Assembly (NCBI GenBank): GCA_029532415.1 | Contig: JAQOTA010000015.1 | Coordinates: 1,178,001 to 1,242,000 of the forward strand | Length of the DNA: 64,000 nt | Direction: 5' to 3' | Origin: Marasmius tenuissimus | Lineage: Eukaryota > Basidiomycota > Agaricomycetes > Agaricales > Marasmiaceae | Part shown: positions 1 to 11,587 of the stretch, in pieces | How the letters are laid out: each line of letters starts with the position of its first letter | Numbering within the stretch: the stretch's first letter is position 1 | Made by a program: the position numbers and the translations under genes | The notes under the pieces: model-generated | Databases searched by the model: none | What the model was told of the DNA's origin: nothing | Seen by the model: the letters and a program-made list of their open reading frames with translations, nothing else

Positions 1-740
1 GAAAACTCGGATTTTCAAGGTTCTATATGAAGGGGTAAAACGGAACCCGAATGAGCAGGATCTGCTACGCAAGCAACATCGTCAATTGAGATATGTGTCA
101 AGGCTTAATAAACGTGCAGGGACGTTACCACCTCTTACAGCCACCTCAAGGACTGTTCGAAGCTTTTCGAATTTTGGGAATCAGCATTCCTGTTCAGTTC
201 GTGACTGAGCTTCAACCCAGACATCATCTTGAGGTGAAGTTATAGGCGGCAGTATGAGCACAGGTCCATCGAACCAGGGCTATATGCCGTTGATAACTTG
301 ATAGAAGGCAAGCATCAGCGAAGTTTCTCTAATACTTCGGAGGCAACTGTAAGGATGCCTCCTTGAGCGGTTTAACCCGAGGCTCACATGGATCGCAGAC
401 TAGTATAAAGACTTGCTAGTATCCGTTGTAGTCGATGTTAAGCGACGTGAGTCCAGTACACCCCTAAGCACGACAAAAGATAGCATGTGTTTCACTATGA
501 ACCACAAGTTCTCACTCGCCTTTCAGCCTTAGAAGCTTAATTGCCGAACTGGGGGAACCTACGTGGCCGGCCGTTGTATTTAGGCCCAGAGCGGTATCGA
601 AGGAAAGTCAGCGGGGTCGTCACTCAGAGTCATGCAAATGGCAAAATCTTACTGTATTGTTTATATAGACTCGTAACGGTACGATCGAGGTTAGGGCAAG
701 GGCCATTTCTGAACAAGTCCCGATATACTTACCAGTCATA
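1..740. other. No recognisable gene
   Basis: The short open frames here lack splice structure and family resemblance. An 83-codon frame at 541-792 runs into the inverted-repeat element that follows and is judged a chance ORF. No RNA gene or further repeat was recognised. Confidence 0.5.
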
Positions 741-942
741 CACAGCTGGGGCAAAAACTTATTTTGTTGCGGAATATGAAGCAGAAATATGACGCCTTAC
801 TTTCCGGTGAGTATTTTTGCTGCCAAATATGTGGAATTCAATTCAATTTCGAATATCTTCAGCCTGAATATGTGTTGAACTGTGAGGCGTCATATTTTTC
901 TGGCATATTTCCGTGCAAAAATAATATTCACGCCCAGCTGTG
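741..942. mobile_element. Non-autonomous inverted-repeat element (MITE-like)
   Basis: The segment begins with CACAGCTGGG at 741-750 and ends with its exact reverse complement CCCAGCTGTG at 933-942. Inside these ends the two arms stay imperfectly complementary for about 60 bp each; the innermost well-matched part carries ATATGACGCCT on the left (787-797) and its complement on the right. The unpaired middle is about 80 bp and AT-rich. The trinucleotide ATA flanks both ends and could be the target-site duplication. There is no coding capacity. The size, long terminal inverted repeats and possible duplication fit a MITE mobilised in trans by a cut-and-paste transposase. A stem-loop of other origin is the alternative. 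The superfamily cannot be assigned from this window. Confidence 0.72.
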
Positions 943-1140
943 ATAACTAAAAGCGTGTAGACCGTTCGGCTGGAGTGTGCTCGCGAGCTCTCGATTCGAG
1001 TGGTCCATTATGCATACTGCCGATCCAATGGTGACTTCAATAAGCTGGATGGGTCTGTGCAAAGAGGATGGTGGTCGGGAGGACGGACAGGTGCAGCGTG
1101 GGAATGATGACATTTCTCTCCCAACTCTCAAGGCCTCATC

Positions 1141-1938
1141 ATGTCCAGTTCTGATGAGTCGCGATGGGGATTCTCGCAGACATTTCTCTCCCAATTCAAC
1201 GCGTCCAAAGCCTGTATCGAAGACAAGGCTTCACAAGGGAAACGGAACGAAGCACAGGAGGAGCTACTCGACCTATCTAAACAGCTGAACGAAGCGAACG
1301 AATGGCTACCTGCTTTTGATCAGCGCAATTGCCAGATTCAGCTTGATCAGTTGAGGGTCCTCATTGCGGATGAAGCCAAGGAGAAGCCCAGATTTTCTTT
1401 CAAAAGGAGAGCGAAACCGGCGTCGTCATCTGCGGTAGTGACAACGATCCCTGCGACATCGACACCCTCTGTCATCTCCATGCCCGTTGACACCAATACT
1501 GTCAACGACATAAATCGCACCTATCTTGATCTCTCAACCAAGTCGCCGCTCTCGGGCATCCATATCCATTCTATTCGCGATTCTATTGTCCGTCTTCCTG
1601 ACATCCAAGTGGGGAGCGCCATTCTTCACGATATCCAGAACTCCGCTATCGTATTCACAGGCACATGTCATCAGTTCCGCCTTCATCAGGCATCGAGCGT
1701 AATCGTTATATTCGAGAGGCAAACTCCCCTCAATCCGGTGATTGAAGAGTCCAACAAAATCACATTTATGTTTCCTCTGGGAGCGGATGTGGAGGTAAAG
1801 GATTTCTCCCATGTCAAGGAGACGCCGTCGCCAAATTGGTCAGTTGTTGGTTCGAAGTTGGTTACGGAACAGAGAGAAAATGAGAGTGTAGAGGAGACGC
1901 TGAAGAAGGTCTTGCCGTTGGGATTGCAGGACGGGTAA
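1141..1938 (+). CDS. Tubulin-folding cofactor C (TBCC-domain protein)
   Basis: A single-exon ORF of 265 residues. Residues 10-80 look like the short N-terminal helical (spectrin-like) domain, 81-125 are a Ser/Thr/Pro-rich linker, and about 130-245 form the C-CAP/cofactor C beta-helix domain. The diagnostic stretch CHQFRLH (arginine at residue 180) matches the conserved Q-x-R-x-H signature whose arginine acts as an arginine finger in the family. Cofactor C joins cofactors D and E to stimulate GTP hydrolysis by beta-tubulin and release alpha/beta dimers in the cytosol. It is shorter than many animal homologues but in the fungal range. The start is the first in-frame ATG. A 16-bp stretch (GACATTTCTCTCCCAA) occurs at 1109-1124 and again inside the ORF at 1179-1194. 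Confidence 0.82.
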   Translation: MSSSDESRWGFSQTFLSQFNASKACIEDKASQGKRNEAQEELLDLSKQLNEANEWLPAFDQRNCQIQLDQLRVLIADEAKEKPRFSFKRRAKPASSSAVVTTIPATSTPSVISMPVDTNTVNDINRTYLDLSTKSPLSGIHIHSIRDSIVRLPDIQVGSAILHDIQNSAIVFTGTCHQFRLHQASSVIVIFERQTPLNPVIEESNKITFMFPLGADVEVKDFSHVKETPSPNWSVVGSKLVTEQRENESVEETLKKVLPLGLQDG

Positions 1939-3950
1939 TTGGTTCGGGCTTAGCACCGTCGCCCCAGTTGAATGGCGCGCAGGAGTGACAGATCACTGTA
2001 CTGTGAAGCGGCTGCTATCAACGGATAAAAAGGGCCAGCGAGGTGCGCAAGCGGTCATTCCTTTCTATACCAAGATCCCTCGTGAATGAATGATGGATAC
2101 AGAAACGTTGGGACATGTGCACGTCGCGCGAGAGACACCGAAATATCATGGTATTCCATTCCCAAGATTCACTTCCGGGATATGGAAGGCTAAAGGTTTG
2201 CTCATGTGCCAGATATAGCATGTCGTCGCATCTCCTAAGACCGCTAATACACATTTTGTCTGAAGATAGCACTGCTGCATTTCGAAACAGGTCCTATAGA
2301 GTTATTCAATCAAGATCGCCGATTAGACCATCAAGGATCTGTTCACACCAGGTCTCCTGGGATGTCTGGCTTTGGGTGAACTGGGGCCGAAGCAAGCACG
2401 GCCTTGTTTTGCACTCGTAGCGGATGTTCGGGGACGCTGGACTCGGAACAGACGAATTTGGCGAGCCCATCCTTTGCTGACGATCGCGGTTTTGGAGTAC
2501 GGAATTTGCCGTCTAATCTGCTATCCCATTTCGCAGTCCTTTCTTCCCGATAGACGTTTGCTGTTGAGTCGATTTGAGGGTGTATGCGGAATCCTACATA
2601 CGTGCTGAGTGCCCTGTGACGCCGAGCGGTGAGTCTCGTCTCTCCACGGGAGCTGGTCCTCCGGAGGACTCGATACTGGATGCTTGCCTATGGCCTGACC
2701 GAACCCTGCCCGGACGACCTATTCGCACCTCTTTCGCCTCGGCTTTCCTGAGAACCATTGGCCAGAGTCATATCATCAGAGTATGCAATCATTATTCTTG
2801 CTAAATGTCCTATGGCACTCGTCCTGACATGACAGGGACTTAAACTTAGTAACAAGAAGTGGCGCACCCATGTTGTCGGCCAAGCTAAAGGCTCAGGGCC
2901 CAAGGGGCTGCTCACCAAGTTCCTGGAAGACATGAGTTGAAAACACTCCCTGCCCAGTCACGCCCAGGCTTTCAAAACCAAAATTCTATAATCCCGCGTC
3001 TGCAGTCTGGTGTTGGTGTCAGACAGTGACTGATAATGATATAAAACCACCGAGAACCCCGCAATACAAGGAACGAATTTATTAACTGTCAGACTGCCAT
3101 ATATTGGTGTCACCCCGTTCGATGCGGACCTTTTTTGAAGATTACAAGGGTAATATAGGATATTGCGGCGCGGAAATCTGGATGAGGACTGTATTACCTG
3201 GGCAAGGTCCGCACCCGGAATCAAGCATCAAATTCGTTCGCTATCTGGTTCAGTACATTCTTTGAGCGGGGTGATTGGTCGAGCGAACTCTAAGTATCAT
3301 ATAGTGCCACCAGAGGAGGTCGCCGCGTGCTAACGACTTCATAGAAAGAAAAAATGCTGAACAGACCTCAATTGGTCCCTGCAGTCGGTAAAGTGAACTG
3401 AGACGCCCATACTTGGAATAAAGCGGTGATTACCTCTGCTAACAGGAGACGTCGGAAGTGCGTGGAGGTCGCAAATTGAGGGACATCGAATTTTCGACAC
3501 TCGTGTTGGACGTATTGAGGTAATAATGGTCGACGACAAGTTCGGGTTTGGAATGTTTGAAACACGCCGTCGCCCACGTTTCTGGTGTGCAATCCTAATG
3601 TCCGACATTAGAGTTTTAGGGCGTCAAAGTGGATGTAGGTCACTTGGCGGTTGTGGAGCATATGTAAGTATGAAGTCCGAGGAAGTCTGAAACGGTTTAC
3701 TGAATAAACGAGATACGAAAGGAGGCTCGCAGAGGGCTTGCCTGAGGGAGCTACAACAAACAAATAAATCGAGTCCGAGAGAGCACGATATGGATACAAC
3801 AGCTCGCGTTGATAATCGATACAGATCGGAGAGGAATAAATGAGAAATAAGATAAGAGAACCAGTGTGAGTTTGGAGTGTGCGCGAGGCGCAACATCATT
3901 CAAAAACGACGGTCGCCCCGCAACATCGTAGGGCGTTCATACACACAAGG
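1939..3950. other. No recognisable gene (2.0 kb)
   Basis: Only short overlapping open frames on both strands, none with a recognisable domain or paired splice sites. No terminal repeats were noticed. It separates the plus-strand TBCC gene from the 3' end of the minus-strand Smr gene, so parts are probably 3' untranslated sequence. Confidence 0.45.
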
Positions 3951-5969
3951 CTACCCCCGCTTACCCTTGACAATCAACCCCGCATCCCAGGAGCTAACAA
4001 CCCACCCATCCTCGACTAGTGCCTTGCGTACAGCAGGTTTGAGCACGCTGACCTGTCCAGCAGAATGATTCCCCCTTCCAGTGATAATTTTAAGGTTATT
4101 GCTGGAGGTGCAACGCATTGCCTGAAGCGTTTCTTTGGCAATCTGTATACCTTCAACGACGGTAGTACCATGTAGGTCAATCGTGTTGGGATCGCCGCCT
4201 TGAGATAATCTGGGATTTGATGGGTTAGCTCTGGAGCTGATGTCGTGGCAAAGCCCAACAAGAACCACGGACCTCTTGGATTCGACCGTTAGCCGCGCAA
4301 TGTCCAACGAATCTTTTCTGGCCATCTCCTGAAACTCTCTCGCCTAATGAAGCCAAAGGATGAGCATTGATTCGAACAAGATCACCAGAGGAAATGAGTA
4401 ACCAACCCTCTCTGCGAAATATAAAGCCACTTCCCCTCCTCTCGTTTTCTTATTGCCTCGCTGCCACATTCTAGATGCCTCTCGCAACATCTCGTTCCTC
4501 TTCCTCAAGCTATCCTGAATCCTATCTGACAGTTCCCCGACGTCACCCTTGCCACCCTTCCCGATACCATTGCCACTTCCTCGTATGTTAGTCTTGATTT
4601 GGGGTCTGGTCTTCATCCCATTGACGTCTCTGTCATATGTCGGTACATGGGAAGACTTAGGATACGTCTGTTGCCTCCTAGGAGCTTTACGTGAGTGCAC
4701 AGCTTGCCACTGGTAAGGGCTAGGTTTGTTGCCAGTTTTCGAGCCCGAGGCGGTTGTTTTGTTGAGTTGGGGCGGTGGTGGTGTGGGTGGTGGCCCGTCG
4801 GGCAGTGAAACGGTGGCCGTAGGATTCGCCTTCCGCGCGACTGGGCTGGTGGGTTGACTTTGACTGTTTCCTCGGAAACTCTTCGCCTCTCCAGTATGAT
4901 ACACTCCCATTTCCAGGGACCCTGTGTCACAGTCCTCTGCCAGTGCCTGCAGAAGGTTCATCAGGTCTAAAGCATCGTCACACCGGCCTTGAGTCGCAGT
5001 CAGGGCTAGTTCTACGTCTGCTACGAAACGGGAGTGCATGTGATGTACGGCGGATGGAGAGGAGGGGTCCAAGGAAGTATTGGGAAGGAGAATATCGAGC
5101 AATGTTATCAAAGAAACGGGATCGTAGGAAAGGCCAGGAGATGAACCTGCGTCTGGAGAGGGCGTAGACGATGGTTTTGACGAGGTTGAGGAGGGCGACT
5201 GAGCTTTGACGATGGCCTCTAAGGCCGCACACAAGGCAAGGTATGGCGTCAAATAGGTAGGTGAATGGAAATAAGGTTGGAAGAAAGAAGGGGGATGAGG
5301 TGGGAGTAAAGTGGAAAGGTGAGAGGATATCGACTGGATTTGGGTCCAGGGATCGGTAGACGGAGAAGAGGAGAATGGAGAAGTACTGGATGACGCTGAA
5401 GGGGGCTGTTGGTGTATCTGCTGTTGTTGTCGAATATCGGCTATTGCGAATTTTGTCTTCGACTGCTTCCTAGCCTTTGCTTTGACTCCTGATTTGGGTT
5501 TCTTGTTCAGGACAGTCTCCCAGTCGTCATTAATACTAACACGGTCCTCATCATCTAGTCCATCGAGCCCCCGTTCCTCCATTTCTCGCAGAGATTCTTG
5601 CGTTAAAATCCCAGCGATCATCTCCCACATATCAATCTCCTCCACGTCATGGACGTCACCTCGTTCATTGATAACCCCTCGTAGGCGTTCGATGGGGATA
5701 TGAGGCAAGGCCGCTTGCAGAAATCCCAGCGCAGAGCTCAATTCGGATGGTACTGAAGCATTCGAGGCGGGAGGCGATGTGTTGCTCGTACTGAATGTCT
5801 CCAGGTCGTCAGTAGTCGTGGGGTCTGAGAATGAGAGTTGTTCTGCCGATAGTTCAGCGTCGAGCGCGAGCTCAGCGAGTGTAGCGCAGATCGAGTCAAC
5901 CTGTTCCTTGGGCGGATTTGTCACATCTTCTAGATCGGATAAAAGGGCCAGGACGAGTGAAGAATCCAA
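3951..5969 (-). CDS. Smr-domain protein with CUE-like region, Cue2/N4BP2-like
   Basis: Modelled as three exons (complement of 4407-5969, 4273-4343, 3951-4209; both introns 63 nt, the 3' one with a CTAAC branch motif), giving 630 residues. Residues 81-123 resemble a CUE ubiquitin-binding fold (FLQAALPHIP and the helix after it). A long Ser/Pro/Gly-rich region follows, then a DUF1771 helical region (about 489-545), and from about 555 an Smr domain with IDLHG (D556, H558) and ITGRGNHS. Smr proteins with CUE and DUF1771 regions include yeast Cue2, the endonuclease that cuts mRNA at collided ribosomes in no-go decay. The domain order and the DLH and GRG motifs support an active nuclease of this kind. 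The Cue2 orthology is inferred. Upstream it faces the GATA gene in divergent orientation. Confidence 0.75.
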
Positions 5970-6536
5970 TGGAGGAGAGAATTTTTTCTGACTTGCTGAT
6001 TGAGCTCGAACAAAACGTCGACAGTGAGAAAAGAACTAAGATTCGCACCAATAATGATTCCCTTAAAGATTCTGTATCGGATATCCTGGTATCGGAAGAC
6101 ATAGTGACGGTGGAGAAGGTGGTGGTTGGAGTTCAAGGCGCTGTAGTGTGTGTGTGTGATGACTTGTGCGGAATCAAATGGACTCTGAGGTCACTCTGCA
6201 GCTTTGACCAGTGGGATGCTGACTAAGCACTGGGTAGTCCACATGCCCCGGGCCAACAACGTGTTCTTCAACAACCGTGTTGCGCGCGTTGCATCGTTGC
6301 GTTCCGGTCTTTACCCTTCTTTCTACCCTTTTCTACTTCCCAACTGGTCACTTAGGTTGCTAGTTGTTGAATTTTTGTCGCGGTCATTCTTGTTAGAACA
6401 GAATAATTTGGTGAGTGGCATTGTAACCCTCCCGATGAACTTGGTTGACCGTGACGTGTCGAGCAGGATACCATTCTGGACCTAATCCATCAACTCGGAA
6501 CGGATTCTCCAAGTCGTCACTTCTTCTTTCTTTCAC
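5970..6536. promoter_or_regulatory. Divergent intergenic region between the Smr and GATA genes
   Basis: These 567 bp separate the minus-strand Smr gene start from the plus-strand GATA factor start, so both promoters must lie here. No convincing TATA box was picked out. Short open frames across it look like chance ORFs. Confidence 0.4.
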
Positions 6537-7868
6537 ATGGAGACCATACCACGACGAGCAAGTCGCTCTTTTCTTAAACAATCGCTGTCAGCTTCCAGTA
6601 TAGCCGAACCTGGTTCTGAACACACCTCTCCCCGTTCTTCCCCTTCCGCTGGATACCCTTCACACTCACATACCCCGAGTCACTACGATTCAGATATGGC
6701 GGACGATATTAAGGAGGAGGAATCTTCTTACCTCGAGATACCGCAGTACAAACGTCGCAACGGTTCCCGTGGTAAGAAAGGTCGCGGTCCTCGCGACAAA
6801 CCTCCTGGTGTGCTGATGTGTGCCAACTGTAAGGCAACCTCAAGTCCAGAATGGAGGAGAGGACCCAGTGGCAATAAAGACCTTTGTAATGCGTGAGTCG
6901 ATGTCTACCCCGTTCTCACCATCCCCGCACTAAACCCGGCTCTTCGCCCCACCTTCCAGCTGCGGGTTGCGTTACGCAACGTCCAAGAAGAAAGGAGGCT
7001 ACGACTTCACTCGTGTCATGGTCAAGTCGATTCGAGAGTCCAAGGCCTCATTCACCCCCACACGTGCAGAAAAGATGTGTAGTAACTGCATGACCACTTC
7101 GAGTCCGGAATGGAGGAAAGGTCCCACCGGTGAGAAGGATTTGTGCAATGCGTGAGTTATCATTACTCTCTTTGCGCCCCCTTATCATATCTAACACGTT
7201 TCGATGCAGGTGTGGACTTCGATTTGCCAGGAAGGGCAACTTCGTTGCATCTTCCCTCGACTCCGCCACTTCCCCCAGCTCTGCGTGCGTCTGCTGCCGG
7301 ACGACCTCCACCCCAGAATGGCGGAGGGGCCCCAGTGGTAACAAGGACCTGTGCAATGCGTAAGTTTGCCGTCTCCGTCCCCTTCCTTTCTTTCGTTTTT
7401 GACCAACAACATTCCTCGTTTCCTAGCTGTGGTCTCCGCTATGCACGTACCGGCCAGCTGAGTTCAGGGTCGTCATCACCCGTCTCTTCGGTACCCCAGT
7501 CCCCGTCCCACGATGATTCCGATTCCGAGCCTACTCCGAGTGAACCACGGAGCATTACGGGTACGAATCGTTTCATTTCGACGTATAACGTACAATATTT
7601 ACCTACCCTCTTTCCAGACCTGGATCACGCGCAAAAGAGGCGTCTCGAGCAAACGTTATTGACCCTCTTTTACTGCGGTGGCAACATCTTCCCCCCACAA
7701 CGACTCATACACGAGTGGGCCAACCAACTCCACATACAATCGTCTTTCGTATTCTCGTGGGTACGGAGGGAACAAGAAAAAATCCGACTCGCAGTGGACA
7801 CCCTAGCATCGTTGGAGGCGGCGGAATCACCTGCCGCATCGGATTCGTCCTCGATGGATGCCTCATAG
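6537..7868 (+). CDS. GATA-type transcription factor with three zinc fingers
   Basis: Four exons (6537-6892, 6960-7151, 7210-7359, 7427-7868) give 379 residues. There are three GATA fingers of the C-x2-C-x18-C-x2-C type: C95/C98/C117/C120, C159/C162/C181/C184 and C209/C212/C231/C234. Each carries the W-R-[RK]-G-P core and ends in LCNACGLR. All three introns fall in the same phase at the same place, inside the alanine codon between CN and CGL, so every finger is split identically. The N-terminus is Ser/Pro-rich with an acidic patch. The C-terminal segment 300-352 resembles a homeodomain helix-turn-helix. A 57-nt stretch (7561-7617) could be a further intron without changing frame. Family knowledge suggests nuclear DNA binding to GATA sites; targets cannot be inferred. 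Confidence 0.88.
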
Positions 7869-10800
7869 ACCCTGCAAGGTCTCCTCGATATCCCAGGTTT
7901 CCTTCTATCTTCTATGGGGCACCCTCCGTCGAGTGGTGTCATTGATTTATCCACACTAGAGCTCTGATTTATATGCTTTCTTGCTTACCTCTCACTGCTT
8001 TCTCTTCCGTTCCTCTCTCTCTCTGACTTATGTATGTCCGTCATCAGCTCGGATGATATGTGTAGGCTGTAAGTAGAGTCCGACAGGCTCTACTCCCATA
8101 TGGTTCCAGTTCCGACGCTCTCTTTCTCAAAGGCGGACGCGGACTTCCTCTCTTTATAAAAACACTTCATGGATATGGAATATATAGACACACTTTAATT
8201 TGGATCGCGTACATATTTCCCTTTTATTACCTAGTACTACTCACCTGCACTATATGTACTTGCATCTCTAGAGTATATATATTGTACAGGGCTACCATCA
8301 CACCCCACTTACTCCCCTTCCTCAATTTCGAGGACACAAAATTCACTTCGACTCGTTTGGGACGATTGAAATTTATACTTGTAACTGTAACTTTGTGGCT
8401 CTTCCCCTTTCGTTTACAAATGGACAACCATGAAGGCTCCGGGCAGACGCCGAATACGTGCTACTGCGCGCCAGAAGAACGGTGGTGAACCTCGAGTAAA
8501 CTATGGGCTACGGCAGGTAGGCCTGGCCCAGTCTATATCTTAGAAGACTGCCCTACTTGGATCTTGGACCTTCCTGCACCACTGTCATGAGTACCAGCGT
8601 TTCTCGCCACGACGGCCCCCGACCTTCCCAACCGACAGCCAATCACATCACAACATAGTTCCAACCAAACTCTTCAGAACTGAGAGCTGGTATGGACTAG
8701 GTTGTGCTATAATTTCGTAGTACGGTAGGATGGGAGGCTGGAACCCAGTGCGTCCAACTGAGCATCCAAATGGACTTGAGGCGTGAGAACTACGCTCGGC
8801 ATGTTCCGGAGTTAGTTCGAGTATTCATGAAAGTTGCAGGAAAGCCACCTTAAACTTATTCTCAGACGTATCCACCAACTCCCTCTCCCCTCCCACGGGA
8901 TGACGTTGAAGTAGCTCCCCCCCCCATCAGTTGATAACAGTGAACGACCAGGCCTGCAACCCGAGTCGAGGTTACCGATCATTCATGAAGCTGAAGGAGC
9001 AGTCGTCCAGTTCTTAGGCTGGAGCACGAACCCTTGGAGTACATACTCGGGGCCAACCCTGGCTCTTGATATGTTTTCGAAGACCTCGGAAGGCATGGCC
9101 ACCAGCGTCTGTTCACCTCTGAGCGACTCTATTCACTAAATACCATCAATCAATCATCAATCCCTGGACCAATACGTACAGATAGATCGCTACCATTCGG
9201 CTAACAAGTTATGCCTGCCTCCGCTGCCTCCCCCCTCGAAACGTATCATCCTCAGGCCTGGATGAAGATCCACTCGCATCATTCCAGTAAGCCGACACAA
9301 TTGCCTCTACTTATCATGACCCTATCATCAGGCTACGCCGTCATTCAAGATTTTGGCGTCCCTGGTACGACTCTATTCTCACGAAGGCTCTCATTTCCGG
9401 TTGGCCCTTGGGGTTGCCATTTGCCATTCGCTAGCGCACAAAAGTGTTTCTGATAAACTCCCTGCACCTCTGGAGTTCAATCATAGGCTTGGGGATTATT
9501 CGGCCAAATATCGAGTGGCTATCCTCATATGGTTACTCAGCGAGAGTCAGCTTCCTTTGAATGGTCGTACGTCGTACTGAGCAGCCTCGGATCGCCTCCG
9601 GCTGTAGATCGTGCTGATGCGCGGGAAGGCAAGACCCCGACCCCGACCCTCTAGCTGCATCAATCATCTGGTTCCTGTTCGTCTGTCTGGAAGTGCCTCT
9701 TGTTGGATACCAGAAGCTCGTCGCGATCGCAGTCGCCTGGAGGCGTCAGAGTTAGTCAGTCACAAACTCTCCGGAGTTTTACCGCATCTAGTATCGACTG
9801 TTACGTTGTGGGCGATTGGGACTAAGGACCGTTGTATAGTTGTTTTGAGTTGTGTTTGGAATTCGAGAAAGACCCTGGTGAAATCCTTTTCGTGAACCTG
9901 AAGAAGATTACGAACGACAAAAAAACCGAAAACCGATCGTAGAAACCGTTGGGTCATCTCCGACTTCCATGTCGGCGGTCGGTACGCCCATTTTTGGATA
10001 GTCTCATTGAAGTGACTATATTATTTGCTAAAGTCACTTGATAATCGAATGAACGGGTAGGAGAGACGATCAGACTACTGCGATGGAGGACTACATTGGT
10101 ACGTTGGTGCTCTGTACGATCGCAGCAACGAAGTCAATTGAAACTCCAGAAATGCTTTTCTCCCGGAGGAGACGCGCAATATTCTGATTTAGACGAAAGC
10201 GCACCGGAGACAAAGCTTCCGAGTCGCTAAGACGCACGGCCGTTTGCACGAGCTCGTTGAGCATCCCAGTACTGAGCACGCCATACAGGGATTCTCCAAG
10301 GGGCTCTCCATTGCTCGTACTGCGGGTCCTTACTCGAGGGGACTGCCTGAGCAGTAGAACGTACGATTTGCAGATACATTCGACGAGCGACTGTCCTTGG
10401 ATCGTATTTAGAATATTGGGGAAGGGAGCGAAACGTGAGTCTTGCGACCACAAAGCCTTCAATGGTGTGGGCCTTTACAGGACTCGATCTCCATCTCTTG
10501 GCCACACACACGTCCAACTTCCCAGAACGTGTACAGCCAAAGAGCCAGCGCATCCTGCAGTGTTTCCACAAGCTCCCCAAGGCTCTAACGCCACCATTAC
10601 TTCTGGGAAGTGCCCCCCCCCCGAGCCGGAGGGACGCGCTGGCACATTCAACGCTGTAGACATGTCAATGCACACCGAGTCGAGAAGGACAAACTCTATG
10701 CGAGTTTGGCAGTCTGCATGCTTGCCAACGCCAACCAGGGGGGCAAGGCCCAAGTAACCAGAATTCAGGACCTGCATACATAGCGCGGATCAATTATTCA

Positions 10801-11587
10801 TTGACCGTAGCTGGATAGGGAGGTTGAACGTTGAGGACCTGATGAGTTGATTTACCGGTAAGGCACTCACCCCAGCTCTTCTGGACATTCGGTGTCGGTG
10901 GCCCTGAACCCCGACGATGAAGACATGTACTCAAAGGCAACAGGAGCGTGCCAAAAGGCCCTCCCAATCCGAATGTCTCTCTGAAAAGAGAGCATGCCCT
11001 TTTGGGGCCATCAGGCCAGATAGCTGTGGAAACCGTCGAAACCACGGACCTACATGCGCACAAGCTGATCGTTTGCAAGAGAACACAGGTGCGTCGCCTC
11101 GGACCTCCGGAAAAACGGCCTTCTGATGTCAATCAGTATTGCTCAGTCGTTACTAAACAGGTAGACTGGGTCGAGAGGGTGGGAGATGGTGAATCTGGTT
11201 GGGCGAGTATGTACAGTCTCAACAGGAAAGCACTGCTGCGGCTTTTAGGTTTCACCTTACCGAGTGGGGAAGGGCGCCACCCAGTGACAAATGAAACGCG
11301 TTAGAGCAGAACTCTTCGAGTGACGGTCGCAATTGACGGGAAAGTGAGGCGGGAAGTCGGCGGTCGACCTCCGACCTCGTTAGAGGGACTTCTGCAGGAG
11401 GGAAGACTAAGACGCAAGGACAAGAGTTAGATTGACATACAATCAGAACGGTCACAGGACCTGACAAGATACCGGGAATATAGAAGATATATGTACAACT
11501 GCGCAGTGGCAGGGTAGAAACCAGGCAAAAATGAGTGTTCTGGCGAACACGCCGCATCCGAGTTAAGTGAGCCCTGTGTGGGCCGCA
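7869..11587. other. Gene-poor stretch (3.7 kb), no recognisable gene
   Basis: The first 350 bp look like the 3' untranslated region of the GATA gene (pyrimidine-rich, AT-rich). Beyond about 8.5 kb only broken frames occur. Between 10.1 and 11.1 kb several minus-strand frames of 100-123 codons overlap (10091-10462, 10475-10777, 10794-11132). They read somewhat protein-like but match no family I know and could not be joined by consistent splice sites; they may be a decayed gene. A C-tract of eight or more lies near 10613-10623. Confidence 0.4.

Noticed and set aside
541..792. 83-codon ORF running into the inverted-repeat element
   Set aside because: Its end lies inside the left arm of the MITE-like element and it has no similarity to known proteins.
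977..1288. 103-codon ORF overlapping the start of the TBCC gene in another frame
   Set aside because: It is a shadow of the TBCC reading frame at its 3' end and has no independent features.
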